Shown: piece after piece, positions 50,994-59,639 of the stretch
How positions within the stretch are numbered: the first letter of the stretch is position 1
How the letters are laid out: each line of letters starts with the position of its first letter
Position numbers and translations under genes: made by a program
The notes under the pieces: model-generated
The model's database searches: none
Seen by the model: only the letters and a program-made list of their open reading frames with translations
What the model was told of the DNA's origin: nothing
Source of the DNA: Nocardia spumae
GTDB taxonomy: Bacteria > Actinomycetota > Actinomycetes > Mycobacteriales > Mycobacteriaceae
DNA: 64,000 bases
Assembly: GCF_020733635.1 (NCBI RefSeq)
Contig: NZ_JAJFZL010000001.1
Coordinates: forward strand, 3,410,001 to 3,474,000
Direction: 5' to 3'

Positions 50994-52103
50994 GTGCTGC
51001 ACACCGACATCCCGACCCGCCGCGAGATCGAGGCCCTCGCCGAACGGACCGGCCCCTGGTCGGTGTCGATCTATCTGCCGACCGAGGCGGTCACCGCGAA
51101 CCCGGAGGCGAATCGGATCGCGTTCGGCAACCAGGTGCGCACGGCGGCCGAACTCATCACCGACGCACCCAGCCGGATGGCGGTCGAGGATCAGCTCGAC
51201 GATCTCACCGACGATGAGGACTTCTGGCGCTACCAGTCGCACACCCTCGTCGTACACGTCACGCCGCAGCGGATGTGGACCTTCCGCATCCCCAATCGGC
51301 TCGGCGCCGCGGTGACGGTATCGGACCGGTTCCTGCTCAAACCGCTGTTGCGGGCGATCACCTTCCCGCAGAGCGCTTTCGTACTGGCGCTGGCCGAGGG
51401 CTCGGCCCGGCTGGTGGAGGTCACCCCGGACCGTGCCGCCGAGGACGTGTCGGTGCCCGATATGCCCCGTGACGCCGCCGATTTCGCCAACAAGTCCTCA
51501 ATCGGCGATCGGTCGCCGAAGCGGCGGCTGACCGGCAGCGAGGGGAAGAAGGTGCTGGTGCGCCAGTACGCGCGCGGCGTCGACCGGGCGTTGCGCGACA
51601 TTCTGTCCGGGCGCGACATTCCGCTGATCCTGGCCGCACCCGAGCCGATCGACGGGATCTACCGCTCGGTGGCCAGCTACGGTGAACTGCTCGACGACGG
51701 CATACCGGGAAATCCCGAACACCTGTCGGATCAGGAGCTGGCCGACCGGGCCCGCCACATTCTCGACGGTCACTACGCCGCGCAGCTCGCCGACCTGCGC
51801 GAACTGTTCGACAAGCGCCGCGGCGAGGCCCGCGCCACCACCGATCTGGCCGAGATCGCTCGCGCCGCCACCTTCGGTATCGTGCAGACCCTGCTGGTCG
51901 ACATCGACACCGCCGTACCGGGAACGGTCTCACCCGAGACCGGGGCGATCGAATACGGGCCCGAATCCGAGACCGAGATTCCGGGAATCGCCGACGAGAT
52001 CGCACGCCGGGCACTGTTGTCGGGCGCCCGGGTGCTGGCGGTGCGCGCATCCGATATCCCCGAAGAGGCCGTGGCCGCGGCCATCCTTCGCTATTCCATG
52101 TAG
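50994..52103 (+). CDS. baeRF-type protein (bacterial release-factor-like domain)
   Basis: A 369-residue cytosolic protein. VSIYLPTEAVTANPEANRIA at the N-terminus, FRIPNRLGAAVTVSDRFLLK, FVLALAEGSARLVEV and a C-terminal LVDIDTAVPG...GARVLAVRASDIPE match the baeRF family (bacterial relatives of archaeo-eukaryotic release factor 1; probably family 3). A ribosome-associated or rescue role has been proposed from fold, without experimental proof that I know of. A perfect AAGGAGG 7 nt before the GTG at 50994 sets the start over the upstream ATG at 50934. Confidence 0.85.
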   Translation: MLHTDIPTRREIEALAERTGPWSVSIYLPTEAVTANPEANRIAFGNQVRTAAELITDAPSRMAVEDQLDDLTDDEDFWRYQSHTLVVHVTPQRMWTFRIPNRLGAAVTVSDRFLLKPLLRAITFPQSAFVLALAEGSARLVEVTPDRAAEDVSVPDMPRDAADFANKSSIGDRSPKRRLTGSEGKKVLVRQYARGVDRALRDILSGRDIPLILAAPEPIDGIYRSVASYGELLDDGIPGNPEHLSDQELADRARHILDGHYAAQLADLRELFDKRRGEARATTDLAEIARAATFGIVQTLLVDIDTAVPGTVSPETGAIEYGPESETEIPGIADEIARRALLSGARVLAVRASDIPEEAVAAAILRYSM

Positions 52104-52117
52104 GCCCGTGGGCGGCT

Positions 52118-52969
52118 TCAGGCCAGAAACGGCGTGACGCGCGCGAGCAGTGCGTCGGGCCGATCGAGCGGAACGATATGGCCGCACTCCGGAATCAGAT
52201 GGCCGGCGACGGCATCGGCGATGGTCGCCAGCTGCCGATGGAGAGCGTCGCCGACCGCCCCGGCGCCCACCGCCAGCGTCGGAACCGTCAACGCGGCCGC
52301 CGTGGTCGCCGCCGACAGTTGGCGGGCGGTCTCCGGCAGCGCCCGGTAATAGGCGAAGCCGCCGCGCAGTGCGTCGGTGCCGGTGTATGCCCGGAGCAGA
52401 TGTGCGCGCAGGGTGGGGTCGATACTGTCGCGCTGCCGCGTTCCGCTGGTGAGGAACCAGTCGATGTAGTCGGCCTCGTGTCCGATCAGGACGTTCTCGG
52501 CCAGGCCCGGCACCGCGTGGAAGCCGAACCACCAGGGCGGGCCGGTGGCGAGGAATTCCTCGGCGCCGGGCAGATCGCCCAGCAGCGATTCCATCACGAC
52601 CAGGCGCTCCACCCGGTCGGGGTGGCGCAGTGCGGTCAGTACCGCCGCCGGGACCGAGACGTCGAGGGCCATGAGTGCGGCTCGTCCGATGCCGAGCCGA
52701 TCGAGCAGGCCCACGATATCGGCGGCGACGGTGCCGGCGTCGTAGCCGTGGGCGGGGCGGCTGCTCTCACCCAGCCCGCGCAGATCCGGGGCGACGATGC
52801 GGTGTGCGCGAGCGAGTTCGGGCGCCACCCGATGCCAGATGTGGCGAGTGTGCGGCCAGCCGTGCAGCAGAACCAGCGGTGGCCCGGATCCGGCGATCGT
52901 CACCGCCAACTCCGCGGAACCGGTGGTGACACGGACTGTTTCGGTGCGCAGCGGGGAGGTGTCGAACAC
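52118..52969 (-). CDS. Alpha/beta hydrolase of the epoxide hydrolase/dehalogenase type
   Basis: A 283-residue alpha/beta hydrolase. VLLHGWPHTRHIWHRVAPEL and DLRGLGESSRPAHGYD give the oxyanion region, and ECGHIVPLDRPDALL carries the catalytic His. The nucleophile elbow reads ALDVSVPAAV: Asp rather than Ser, and without the usual Gly-X-Asp-X-Gly spacing. Asp points to epoxide hydrolase or haloacid dehalogenase chemistry, but the degenerate elbow leaves activity uncertain. gaaggag is 6 nt before the GTG at 52969, so the longer frame is not used. Confidence 0.83.
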   Translation of the reverse strand: MFDTSPLRTETVRVTTGSAELAVTIAGSGPPLVLLHGWPHTRHIWHRVAPELARAHRIVAPDLRGLGESSRPAHGYDAGTVAADIVGLLDRLGIGRAALMALDVSVPAAVLTALRHPDRVERLVVMESLLGDLPGAEEFLATGPPWWFGFHAVPGLAENVLIGHEADYIDWFLTSGTRQRDSIDPTLRAHLLRAYTGTDALRGGFAYYRALPETARQLSAATTAAALTVPTLAVGAGAVGDALHRQLATIADAVAGHLIPECGHIVPLDRPDALLARVTPFLA

Positions 52970-53087
52970 GCGGAACTCCTTCGGTGACTGTTGGATACCA
53001 GCTAACCGATGGTGATCTGTGGTGCACAAGAAGGCAACGTCGCGAAACCTGGTATCTCGCGGGTAACCATCGCGCCGTCGTGAGCGG

Positions 53088-53996
53088 TCAGTCGATCGGC
53101 GGCGACTGCGAGATCCCGTTGATGCGCATCGCCTTGTTCCGGGTGAGCTGGGCATCGACGACCGCGCCGAGCAGAATCGCGAAGTTGGTGAGCCACAACC
53201 ACATCAACAGGACCACGGCGGCCGCCAGGGATCCGTACACGCGATCGAGCGAATCGAAATGGGCCGCGTAGATCGCCAGTCCCGCCGACCCGGCGATCCA
53301 GATCGCCACTGCCAGCACACTTCCGGAGGTGAGCCAGCGCAGTCGCTGCCCCTCGGTATTCGGCGCGACCCGATACAGCAGTGCCAGCGCGATGCTCACC
53401 AGCACCGCCAGCACCGGCCATTTCACGATCGACCACACGAAAAGACCCGCCGAACCCACCCCGAGGCGGTTGCCGATGTGTTCGGCGACTTCCGGGGTGA
53501 CCGCGAAACCCAGCACGGTGACCACGACGGCGGCGACCATCATCAGGCCCAGGGCCAGCCGCAGCGGCAGCGTCGTCCACGCCGATCGGCTCTCCCGGAC
53601 ACCGTAGAGCGCGTTGGCCGCCCGGATGAAGGCGCCGAGGTAGGTCGACACCGTCCAGAACGCCGACAGCAGGCCCGCGATCGCCATCGGTCCCGACAGC
53701 GACTTCACCGACTCGAGGTGGCGGATCGAATCGGAGATGAGCGTCGTTCCGTCGCCGGGACCGAGCCGTCCGGCGGCCCCCGCCAGCGAGTCCGCGGGTA
53801 CCGGGCCCGCGAGGCTCAGCGCCACGATGGCGATCAGCAGCGCCGGAAACAGCGACAACATGCTGTAGTACGTCAATGCCGCTGCCCAGTCGGACAATTC
53901 GTCCGACCATGCCGCGCGCACCGTGCGCAGCAGCACCCTGACCTCGGTCCGGCGAAACATCCGATACCGCAGGCTGGGCTCCGACCCGACCGCCAC
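53088..53996 (-). CDS. YihY/BrkB-family membrane protein
   Basis: A 302-residue membrane protein with about six helices. The family signature AAALTYYSMLSLFPALLIAI is present, followed by FWTVSTYLGAFIRAANALYG and a final helix block LLMWLWLTNFAILLGAVVDA. YihY/BrkB proteins were once called RNase BN; the present view is an uncharacterised inner membrane protein, possibly a transporter. ggaggt lies 7 nt before the GTG at 53996, preferred over the ATG at 54089. It is divergent from the small gene at 54288. Confidence 0.86.
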   Translation of the reverse strand: MAVGSEPSLRYRMFRRTEVRVLLRTVRAAWSDELSDWAAALTYYSMLSLFPALLIAIVALSLAGPVPADSLAGAAGRLGPGDGTTLISDSIRHLESVKSLSGPMAIAGLLSAFWTVSTYLGAFIRAANALYGVRESRSAWTTLPLRLALGLMMVAAVVVTVLGFAVTPEVAEHIGNRLGVGSAGLFVWSIVKWPVLAVLVSIALALLYRVAPNTEGQRLRWLTSGSVLAVAIWIAGSAGLAIYAAHFDSLDRVYGSLAAAVVLLMWLWLTNFAILLGAVVDAQLTRNKAMRINGISQSPPID

Positions 53997-54287
53997 TCTC
54001 GTCACCTCCGAAGAACAACTCTTCCGATCCGGGCGCACAGCCTCGGCCGCCCGCATCTCGCCCGCACCCCATCGTCGCGCGGGCACCACCGTAAGGGCGG
54101 GGTGAGCGCCGGTGTCATCCGGGCGGCCGAGTGTGGCGGGCGCACCGGGATCGGCGGGGCATCAAGGTGTTTCGAAGCTTCGCTGTTTCACCCTGAGAAT
54201 GCCGGGTATCACGCTGTTCACGTGGCGCGATATCGCTGAATTCCACCGATCGGAATTCGACGCGCGGCAAGGATAGAGGTGTTTGGC

Positions 54288-54443
54288 ATGATCGTTCTCG
54301 GAGTTGTTCTCCTTGTTCTCGGTTTCCTCTTCGGAATCCCGATTCTGTGGACCCTGGGCATCATCGCGGTCGTGGTGGGCGCGATCCTCGCGCTGCTCGG
54401 CACGCTGGGCCGCCCGGTGGGTGGCCGCGCTCACTATTTCTAG
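54288..54443 (+). CDS. 51-residue two-helix membrane protein (DUF6131-like)
   Basis: A short ORF from ATG 54288 to TAG 54443 encodes MIVLGVVLLVLGFLFGIPI followed by a second hydrophobic stretch (TLGIIAVVVGAILALLGTLG) and a basic end GRPVGGRAHYF. I recognise this as the small actinobacterial membrane family DUF6131, usually single-gene and of unknown function. Two tightly packed helices with a Gly-Pro turn are predicted. The 290 bp before it contain a 10-bp perfect palindrome (cgaagcttcg, 54174-54183), but no other gene. Confidence 0.8.
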   Translation: MIVLGVVLLVLGFLFGIPILWTLGIIAVVVGAILALLGTLGRPVGGRAHYF

Positions 54444-54502
54444 CCGGGCCGATTCGCAGACAGCCGGACTGCGCGTGCACCGCGCCTCCGAAATATCGAG
54501 AA

Positions 54503-54532
54503 GTGGTGCCGGAAAGGTCTTTCCGGCACCAC
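54503..54532 (+). terminator. Hairpin terminator after the small membrane protein gene
   Basis: Perfect 14-bp arms (gtggtgccggaaag and its complement) with a 2-nt centre lie 60 bp after the DUF6131-like stop and 17 bp before the next gene's ATG. It probably ends the small gene's transcript; because of its position it may also affect the leader of the lipoprotein gene. Confidence 0.7.
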
Positions 54533-54548
54533 CTGAGGAACAGGCGGA

Positions 54549-54962
54549 ATGTCGATGATCATCCAATCCGGTCGAGTCTGGATCTGCGCGGTGGCGACCC
54601 TCGGCGCGGTGCTGGGGACAGGCGCTTGCGCGACCTCCACCGAGCCGACCCAGCCCGGCGCCTCCCAGTCCGCCGATACCGGCGTGGATCCGACGATCAC
54701 CCCCACGGCGGCGTCGGACCTGTGCCAGAAGCTGCAAAGTCATGTCGAGGGCTGGCGGGGTAAGGACGCCGTTCTGGTCAAGACCCAATTCAACGGCGTG
54801 GTGCAGGAGTGGGCGGCGCGCAACAACGGGATCAATATCGCGGTCGTGCGGAACCGCGACGTGATCGACAAAACGACCACCGCAACCTGTCCGCAGGTGC
54901 GCACGGACACGCTGGTTGCGACGGGCACAACGGATCTGGCCTCCGCGCTCGCCGGTTTCTGA
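54549..54962 (+). CDS. Putative lipoprotein, family unknown
   Basis: A 137-residue protein with a signal segment ICAVATLGAVLGTGAC ending in a lipobox-like GTGAC (Cys near residue 27), a Thr/Ser/Pro-rich linker and a small domain with two further Cys (SDLCQKLQSHVEGW and TATCPQVRTDTL), possibly one disulfide. I do not recognise the domain. The start could be ATG 54549 or 54555. A hairpin directly upstream separates it from the small membrane protein gene. Confidence 0.72.
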   Translation: MSMIIQSGRVWICAVATLGAVLGTGACATSTEPTQPGASQSADTGVDPTITPTAASDLCQKLQSHVEGWRGKDAVLVKTQFNGVVQEWAARNNGINIAVVRNRDVIDKTTTATCPQVRTDTLVATGTTDLASALAGF

Positions 54963-55055
54963 GGTGCGGCCGGGCCGGCGCCCCGACCGCGCACCGGCCC
55001 GGGTCTCGGTCGATAATTCGATGGTGACGGAGAGCCTCGTACCCGGAGAATCGCA

Positions 55056-55457
55056 GTGACGCCGAGCCCGGACGTCACCGGTCGGCAGGGCGACCTGTTC
55101 GATCCCAGCTGTCCGACCCGCGACCTGCTGGACCGGATCGGGACCAAATGGACCTCGATGACGATCAAGATCCTCGCCGAGAGATATCCGGCGGAGGTGC
55201 GATTCGGCGAGTTGCGCCGGGCGATGACCGGGGTCTCGCAGAAGATGCTGTCGCAGACGCTGCGGGGCCTGGTCGCCGACGGTCTGGTCACCCGGCGCGT
55301 GGAGTCGACGGTGCCGCCGCAGGTGCATTACGGGCTCACCGAACTCGGCCTGTCGCTGGAGGTTCCGCTCGCGGCACTGCGAGCCTGGGCGCAGGCGCAT
55401 ATGGCCGAGGTCGATGAGCATCGCGCCGGCGATCGCGCGGAGGCGGGGCAGAGGTAA
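55056..55457 (+). CDS. HxlR-family transcriptional regulator
   Basis: A 133-residue winged-helix regulator of the HxlR type. CPTRDLLDRIGTKWTSMTIK is the N-terminal signature with its conserved Cys, then RFGELRRAMTGVSQKMLSQTL as recognition helix and VHYGLTELGLSLEVPLAAL as the wing and dimer part. These often sense electrophiles or oxidants through the N-terminal Cys. The start is GTG at 55056 with ggaga about 8 nt upstream. It converges with the DUF4822 gene. Confidence 0.88.
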   Translation: MTPSPDVTGRQGDLFDPSCPTRDLLDRIGTKWTSMTIKILAERYPAEVRFGELRRAMTGVSQKMLSQTLRGLVADGLVTRRVESTVPPQVHYGLTELGLSLEVPLAALRAWAQAHMAEVDEHRAGDRAEAGQR

Positions 55458-55463
55458 CGACCC

Positions 55464-56156
55464 GAGTCGTGGGGGAGCCGCTCGGTTCCGCGGTTCGGGA
55501 TGGTCGGTGGGCGTGTGGACGATGTCGTGGTAGACGGTCTCGTCCGCGGCGTCGAGGTGGACGCGGTAGGTGAATTCCTTGTCGTCGAGGGTGACGATGT
55601 CGACGACGCGGCGGAAGCGTTCGTGTCCCGCATCGTCTTTCGCGACCGGAGTGCGGGTCCTGCCGTCGGGGGAGACCGACCGGTCGCCGCGCATCTTCGG
55701 TGAGTTGTGGAGGTCGACCATGGTGAAGGTGCCGTCGGATTCGAAGTAGGCGAAGCCGACATAGCCGGCGACGGCAGTCTCCTCGAGGGCGACGGACCGG
55801 CCGTGGGAGTCCTTGGCGGCGGTGGACTCCCAGGGGGTGGCGGCCAAGGTCGCCGCCGGGGTGCGGGGTGTCACCGCCGCCGCGGCGGTGCCGGAGACGG
55901 GCGCGGGTGTCGTGGCCGCGTCGGCCCCGTGATCGTCGGTGTTGCCGCATGCCGCGAGCACACCGACCGCGGCGAGCGTCGCGAAGACGGGAGCGACCCG
56001 GGATTCCGCGCGGGCCTTCGGGGCGGGGCAGCTGGTGGCTGGTGCGATGGGTGGTCTCGGCCCGTGATCAGGCTCCGTAGCCCGGTTCGGTTGGGCGCGT
56101 GGTGATCTCGGGTTCCCGCGGACCCTGGTCGAGTCGGAACGGTGGATAGTCGTCAC
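55464..56156 (-). CDS. DUF4822 lipoprotein, abnormal start and end
   Basis: The minus strand encodes a lipobox (FATLAAVGVLAACGN) and a DUF4822-like domain: LAATPWESTAAKDSHGRSVA, YVGFAYFESDGTFTMVDLHN, DGRTRTPVAKDDAGHERF and TVYHDIVHTPTDHPEP. Members I recall end near that last motif, but here the frame runs on without a stop to 54162, across two genes on the other strand. At the 5' end no ATG or GTG lies close to the signal sequence; the nearest ATG (56156) overlaps the upstream gene by 89 bp. The end given is where recognisable homology stops. Decay of both ends, or an unusual start codon, are both possible. Confidence 0.6.
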
Positions 56157-56769
56157 ACATCAGCGACGCGTAGGCGCGCACGCGCAGGATCCACCGGTTC
56201 ACCCCGACGACGAACGCGAACAGTCCGCCCGGATAGCGGCCGGTGAACAGCAGTGCGATCGCGGCGATGAGGACCAGGATGAACAGCAGGGGAATCCACA
56301 CCATGACGGTGCCGTCGTCGTCGCCACCCCAGGTCCGGGATCCGCCGACGAACGCCCACACGATCAGATACTGAGGTATCGCCAGCAGCCACCATTTGAT
56401 CAGGACCAGGCCGCGGTGCAGATGCTCCGGATACCCGACGTCGAGATCGGCCGGATAGTTCTCGTCGGGCCGCAGGCTGAACGGCGGGTACCGGTCGGTG
56501 CCCAGCGCCGAGAGCGCGTAGAACCGAACCCGCCACGACCACCGCAGGACGCCGACGTTGAAATCGAACAGGCCCCGCGGATAGCGCCCGGTGACGAGGA
56601 TGGCGAAGAACGCGATGATCGTCACCACGCCGTAGGCGATGTGCAGGAAGAACAGCACGATGTAGTGCGGAATGGCCAGGAACCACTTCACGATCCACTG
56701 CCAGCGCGACAGCGCGGGATCCAGATCGCCGCGCACACGGACCGGATAGTGCGATGCCTCGGGTTGCAT
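56068..56769 (-). CDS. DUF4389 membrane protein
   Basis: A 233-residue membrane protein with an internal duplication characteristic of DUF4389. Each half has an arm motif followed by FLAIPHYIVLFFLHIAYGVV or LLAIPQYLIVWAFVGGSRTW, and a TGRYPRGLFDFNVGVLRWSW or TGRYPGGLFAFVVGVNRWIL block with a conserved YPPF. About four helices are predicted. The function is unknown. gaggagc lies 5 nt before the ATG at 56769; the longer frame from 57045 would overlap the divergent LLM gene and is rejected. Confidence 0.88.
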   Translation of the reverse strand: MQPEASHYPVRVRGDLDPALSRWQWIVKWFLAIPHYIVLFFLHIAYGVVTIIAFFAILVTGRYPRGLFDFNVGVLRWSWRVRFYALSALGTDRYPPFSLRPDENYPADLDVGYPEHLHRGLVLIKWWLLAIPQYLIVWAFVGGSRTWGGDDDGTVMVWIPLLFILVLIAAIALLFTGRYPGGLFAFVVGVNRWILRVRAYASLMCDDYPPFRLDQGPREPEITTRPTEPGYGA

Positions 56770-56928
56770 GTCACGCTCCTCTCGGCGGCCGCGGCTGCTC
56801 GGTGAGACGCGGCGGACGGTAACGATTGTTTCGCACGAATCCGCCCCGGTCGGGCAATTCGCGCCGACACGCGGAGTGGGGGCGGACGGTGGGAATAGCG
56901 GGGTACGGCATCGAGGTTCGGCTCCTAC

Positions 56929-57751
56929 ATGCAGATCGGAGTCAACACCTTCCTGACCGACGAGGGCATCGCCCCCCCGGGTCCTCGGCCCGGCGCTCGA
57001 GGAGCGTGGGTTCGAATCGCTGTTCTTGGCCGAACATTCCCACATTCCGGCCAGCCGGGAGTCGCCGTATCCCGGTGGTGGGGAACTGCCCCGGGTGTAC
57101 TACCGCACGCTGGATCCATTCGTCGCGCTGGCCGCGGCGGCGACAGTGACCGAACGGCTCGTGCTGGGCACGGGGGTGACCCTGCTGGTGCAGCGCGATC
57201 CGATCCACACCGCCAAGGAGGTGGCCACCCTCGACCACCTGTCGAACGGGCGCGTGGTCTTCGGTGTCGGCGTCGGCTGGAACCGGGAGGAGATGGCCGA
57301 TCACGGTACCGATCCGCGCACCCGGGGCGCCCTGCTCGACGAGCAGCTGGCGGCCATCCGGGCGATCTGGACTCAGGATCTGGCCGAGTATCACGGCCGG
57401 TTCGTCGATTTCGATCCGATCTTCGCCTGGCCCAAGCCGGTTCAGCGGCCGCATCCGCCGATCTTCGTCGGTGGCGGTGCGGCGGCGGCGCAGCGGGCTG
57501 TCCGCCTCGGTCTGGGTTGGATACCCAACGGTGTGGCCGACGCGGCGGAGGTGCCGGCACAGCTCGCGGTGCTCGGTGACAGCGACACCCCGGTCGCGAT
57601 CACGCCGGTGGCGCCGGATCCCGCGGTGCTCGATGCCTACGCCGCGGCCGGAGTGGTGCGGGTGACCCTGTCGCTGCCGACCATGCCGGAATCGGAGACG
57701 CTGCGAGCCCTCGACGAGTTCGCCGCGCTCGCACAGCCGTACCTGAGCTGA
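56929..57751 (+). pseudogene. LLM-class F420-dependent oxidoreductase with one frameshift
   Basis: The N-terminus MQIGVNTFLTDEGIAP starts at 56929. The rest, LGPALEERGFESLFLAEHSH then RLVLGTGVTLLVQRDPIHTA and VVFGVGVGWNREEMADHG, is in the next frame and continues to a stop at 57751. The switch lies at a run of seven C at 56972-56978; six C would restore one continuous frame of about 273 residues. Otherwise the gene is well preserved (GGGAAAAQRAVRLGLGW). It is a luciferase-like monooxygenase fold, probably using F420. Sequencing error, recent mutation and phase-variable slippage are all possible. Confidence 0.8.
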
Positions 57752-57781
57752 GGCAGGTCCGTCGCGACGGCGCCGCGCGCA

Positions 57782-58097
57782 CTACAGACGTGCGCGCGGG
57801 CCGGCCGCGATCGCCTGGCGCGGCAGATCGGAGGAGGCGTTGACCACGCCGGGGCCCAGATAGTAAGCGGCCGAGGATTCGTCGGGCCGATGTTTTTCGG
57901 CGCCACCGACGTTGCCGCGCCGGACGGTCACCAATTCCTCGGTTTCCAGAAATGCGCGGCGATTCCCGGATCGACGGAGAGCTGACGCCGAATTCCATGA
58001 CCAGCTGATCCTGGGTGGGCAGTCGGTAGTCGTCGTCGCCGGACAGAATGCGGGTCCGCAGCTCGGAGGCGACCGTTTCGGCCGTGGAGGCCCACAT
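57782..58097 (-). pseudogene. GntR/FadR-type regulator remnant
   Basis: From an ATG at 58097 the winged-helix start reads VASELRTRILSGDDDYRLPT, QDQLVMEFGVSSPSIRE, then the frame shifts: LETEELVTVRRGNVGGAEKH and RPDESSAAYYLGPGVVN lie in another frame that ends at 57782. The ligand-binding domain is absent. It lies downstream of the thioesterase gene in the same orientation. Confidence 0.75.
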
Positions 58098-58182
58098 TGC
58101 GCTCGATCCGACGCCCGGCTTATCGGCCGGGTCTGTCTGCGAGCGGTCCGCGTGGATGGGTGAGGCCGGCTGTCGGCGCCGT

Positions 58183-58977
58183 TCAGACGGTCGTGTCGGC
58201 CATATCTACCTGGCGGCGCGCGTCGGCGACGGCGGTGACGACGCAGGTGCCCAGCCGTCCCTGCCGGTCGTAGAGCGTGGCGGTGCCGACCGCGACGCCA
58301 TCGGACGAAATATGGTCCTGGGCGTGTAATCCCAGCTCGTGGCCGCGCGGCAGCCGGGTGAGGGTGAGCGTCATATCGCTGTTGATGTAGCCGACGCCTT
58401 CGGTGCCCCAGTGGCACACCAGATTGGTGGTGTCGCCGAGAAAGGCGGCGCGCTGGAACGGTGAGATCTGCTCCCCGTCCACCAACGCCGGAAGGTTCTG
58501 CCAGCACGATTTGCGCTCGCCGTTCTGCGCGGCGGCGAAATCGCCGGACCACTCACCGTCTCCGCATTTGAACAGCGGCGGCTGACCGGTCGGCTCATCG
58601 AGACGGATATCCGGGACCGGCAGGTCCGGGTCGGCCTGCCACACCTGCCCCGGCGGCTGCTGCGCCACGGCCAGATACATCACCGAGGCCCGCACCCGGA
58701 TCCGGTCCTGCTGCTCGATCCAGGCGTCCGCGACCCGCACCCGGGTGCCCTCGCGCACCACCGTGCTGTGCACCGTGAGCGGTTCGTCGCGGACGGGGCG
58801 GAACAGGTCCACGGTGAGTCGCGCGGGTATGAAACCGGCTTCCGGGCAGTGGGTTTCGAGTTCACGGGCCAGCAGCCCGCAGATCGCCGGTCCCGCGACC
58901 TGGCCGGGTGACCACCTGCTCACGGCGATGTCGCTCGCGACCAGTCCGCTGTCCGTGCGGCGGAAGAATGCCACCAT
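58183..58977 (-). CDS. Acyl-CoA thioesterase-like protein (double hot-dog)
   Basis: A 264-residue protein of the thioesterase-like superfamily: SRWSPGQVAGPAICGLLARE in the first hot dog, RLTVDLFRPVRDEPLTVHST, then CHWGTEGVGYINSDMTLTLT and GLHAQDHISSDGVAVGTATL with the conserved Asp and Gln-type site in the second. It probably hydrolyses an acyl-CoA. A perfect KstR-type operator 33 bp before the ATG suggests a link to cholesterol or steroid catabolism, which the surrounding lipid-gene remnants also fit. Confidence 0.85.
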   Translation of the reverse strand: MVAFFRRTDSGLVASDIAVSRWSPGQVAGPAICGLLARELETHCPEAGFIPARLTVDLFRPVRDEPLTVHSTVVREGTRVRVADAWIEQQDRIRVRASVMYLAVAQQPPGQVWQADPDLPVPDIRLDEPTGQPPLFKCGDGEWSGDFAAAQNGERKSCWQNLPALVDGEQISPFQRAAFLGDTTNLVCHWGTEGVGYINSDMTLTLTRLPRGHELGLHAQDHISSDGVAVGTATLYDRQGRLGTCVVTAVADARRQVDMADTTV

Positions 58978-59009
58978 CGTCCTCGGTCCTCTCGTTCCCG
59001 ACTTTGGAT

Positions 59010-59023
59010 TAGAACACGTTATA
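59010..59023. promoter_or_regulatory. KstR-type operator
   Basis: tagaacacgttata matches the published KstR consensus TnnAACnnGTTnnA at every defined position. It lies 33 bp before the thioesterase ATG, where a repressor site is expected. KstR controls sterol uptake and degradation in mycobacteria and rhodococci. Confidence 0.7.
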
Positions 59024-59198
59024 GGAATCGGCCCCGGGCCGCCGCACCGGTCTGCGGGTGGCCCGGCGATCCTCCGAGGGTGAAGTGTCGCGTGCCGGCG
59101 CCGAGGTGTTCGTCGAGTTCAGCGCGGGGATCACCGCCGGACAGGTATCGCCGGCGGTGGCGGGGGTGATTGCCCCGGGGTGACGGAAGGCACGGATT

Positions 59199-59226
59199 GT
59201 GCATAGGGTGATGTGCATAAGGTGAC
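59199..59226. repeat. Two tandem 14-bp units before the DUF1059 gene
   Basis: gtgcatagggtgat and gtgcataaggtgac are adjacent imperfect copies, followed by a third gtg. They lie 40-67 bp before the DUF1059-like start, a promoter-proximal place where direct repeats often bind regulators. Confidence 0.55.
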
Positions 59227-59265
59227 GTGAACGACGCTCACAGCCCGACCGATGGAGAGAAGACC

Positions 59266-59412
59266 GTGAAGACCAGACTGGGCTGCCCCTGTGGTGAACA
59301 GATCGTCGGAACCGATGAGGACGACCTCGTCGAGAAGACCAAGCAGCATCTGGCGGAGAACCACCCCGGCCACGACTACTCACGCGAGGAAATCCTCTTT
59401 CTCGCCTATTGA
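59266..59412 (+). CDS. DUF1059-like small protein
   Basis: A 48-residue protein starting at GTG 59266 with KTRLGCPCGEQIVGTDEDDL, then VEKTKQHLAENHPGHDYSRE and ILFLAY. The CPCG pair and the later HxxxxHPGH pattern could form a small metal site, as in DUF1059 proteins. ggaga lies 7 nt before this GTG; the longer frame from 59227 lacks both a ribosome site and conservation. The function is unknown. Two 14-bp direct repeats lie just upstream. Confidence 0.78.
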   Translation: MKTRLGCPCGEQIVGTDEDDLVEKTKQHLAENHPGHDYSREEILFLAY

Positions 59413-59600
59413 TCGCCGGTCGGGTACCGCATGGGCGCATAGTTCGCCCATCCGGTATCGGGCCGGTTGAACCAGCCGGCCGAGGCGCTGGTGCCGCCGT
59501 CGGGATGCAGGGTCGTCCCGGTCAGATGGGCGGACAGTGCGGAGGGTACTCCGGCGGAACCGCTGGGCCGGCCCAAAGGTGTGCGTATACCGTTGCCCGC
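59406..59600 (-). pseudogene. SDR C-terminal remnant
   Basis: On the minus strand RTPLGRPSGSAGVPSALSAH, then LTGTTLHPDGGTSASAGWFN, run to a stop at 59406. The TGTTLxPDGGTSA part matches the last strand of classical SDR proteins. No Rossmann start or catalytic Tyr is present in any frame upstream. Confidence 0.5.
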
Positions 59601-59639
59601 CACTGCTGATGCCGCGCGACTTCGTCCCGCCCGCACACG

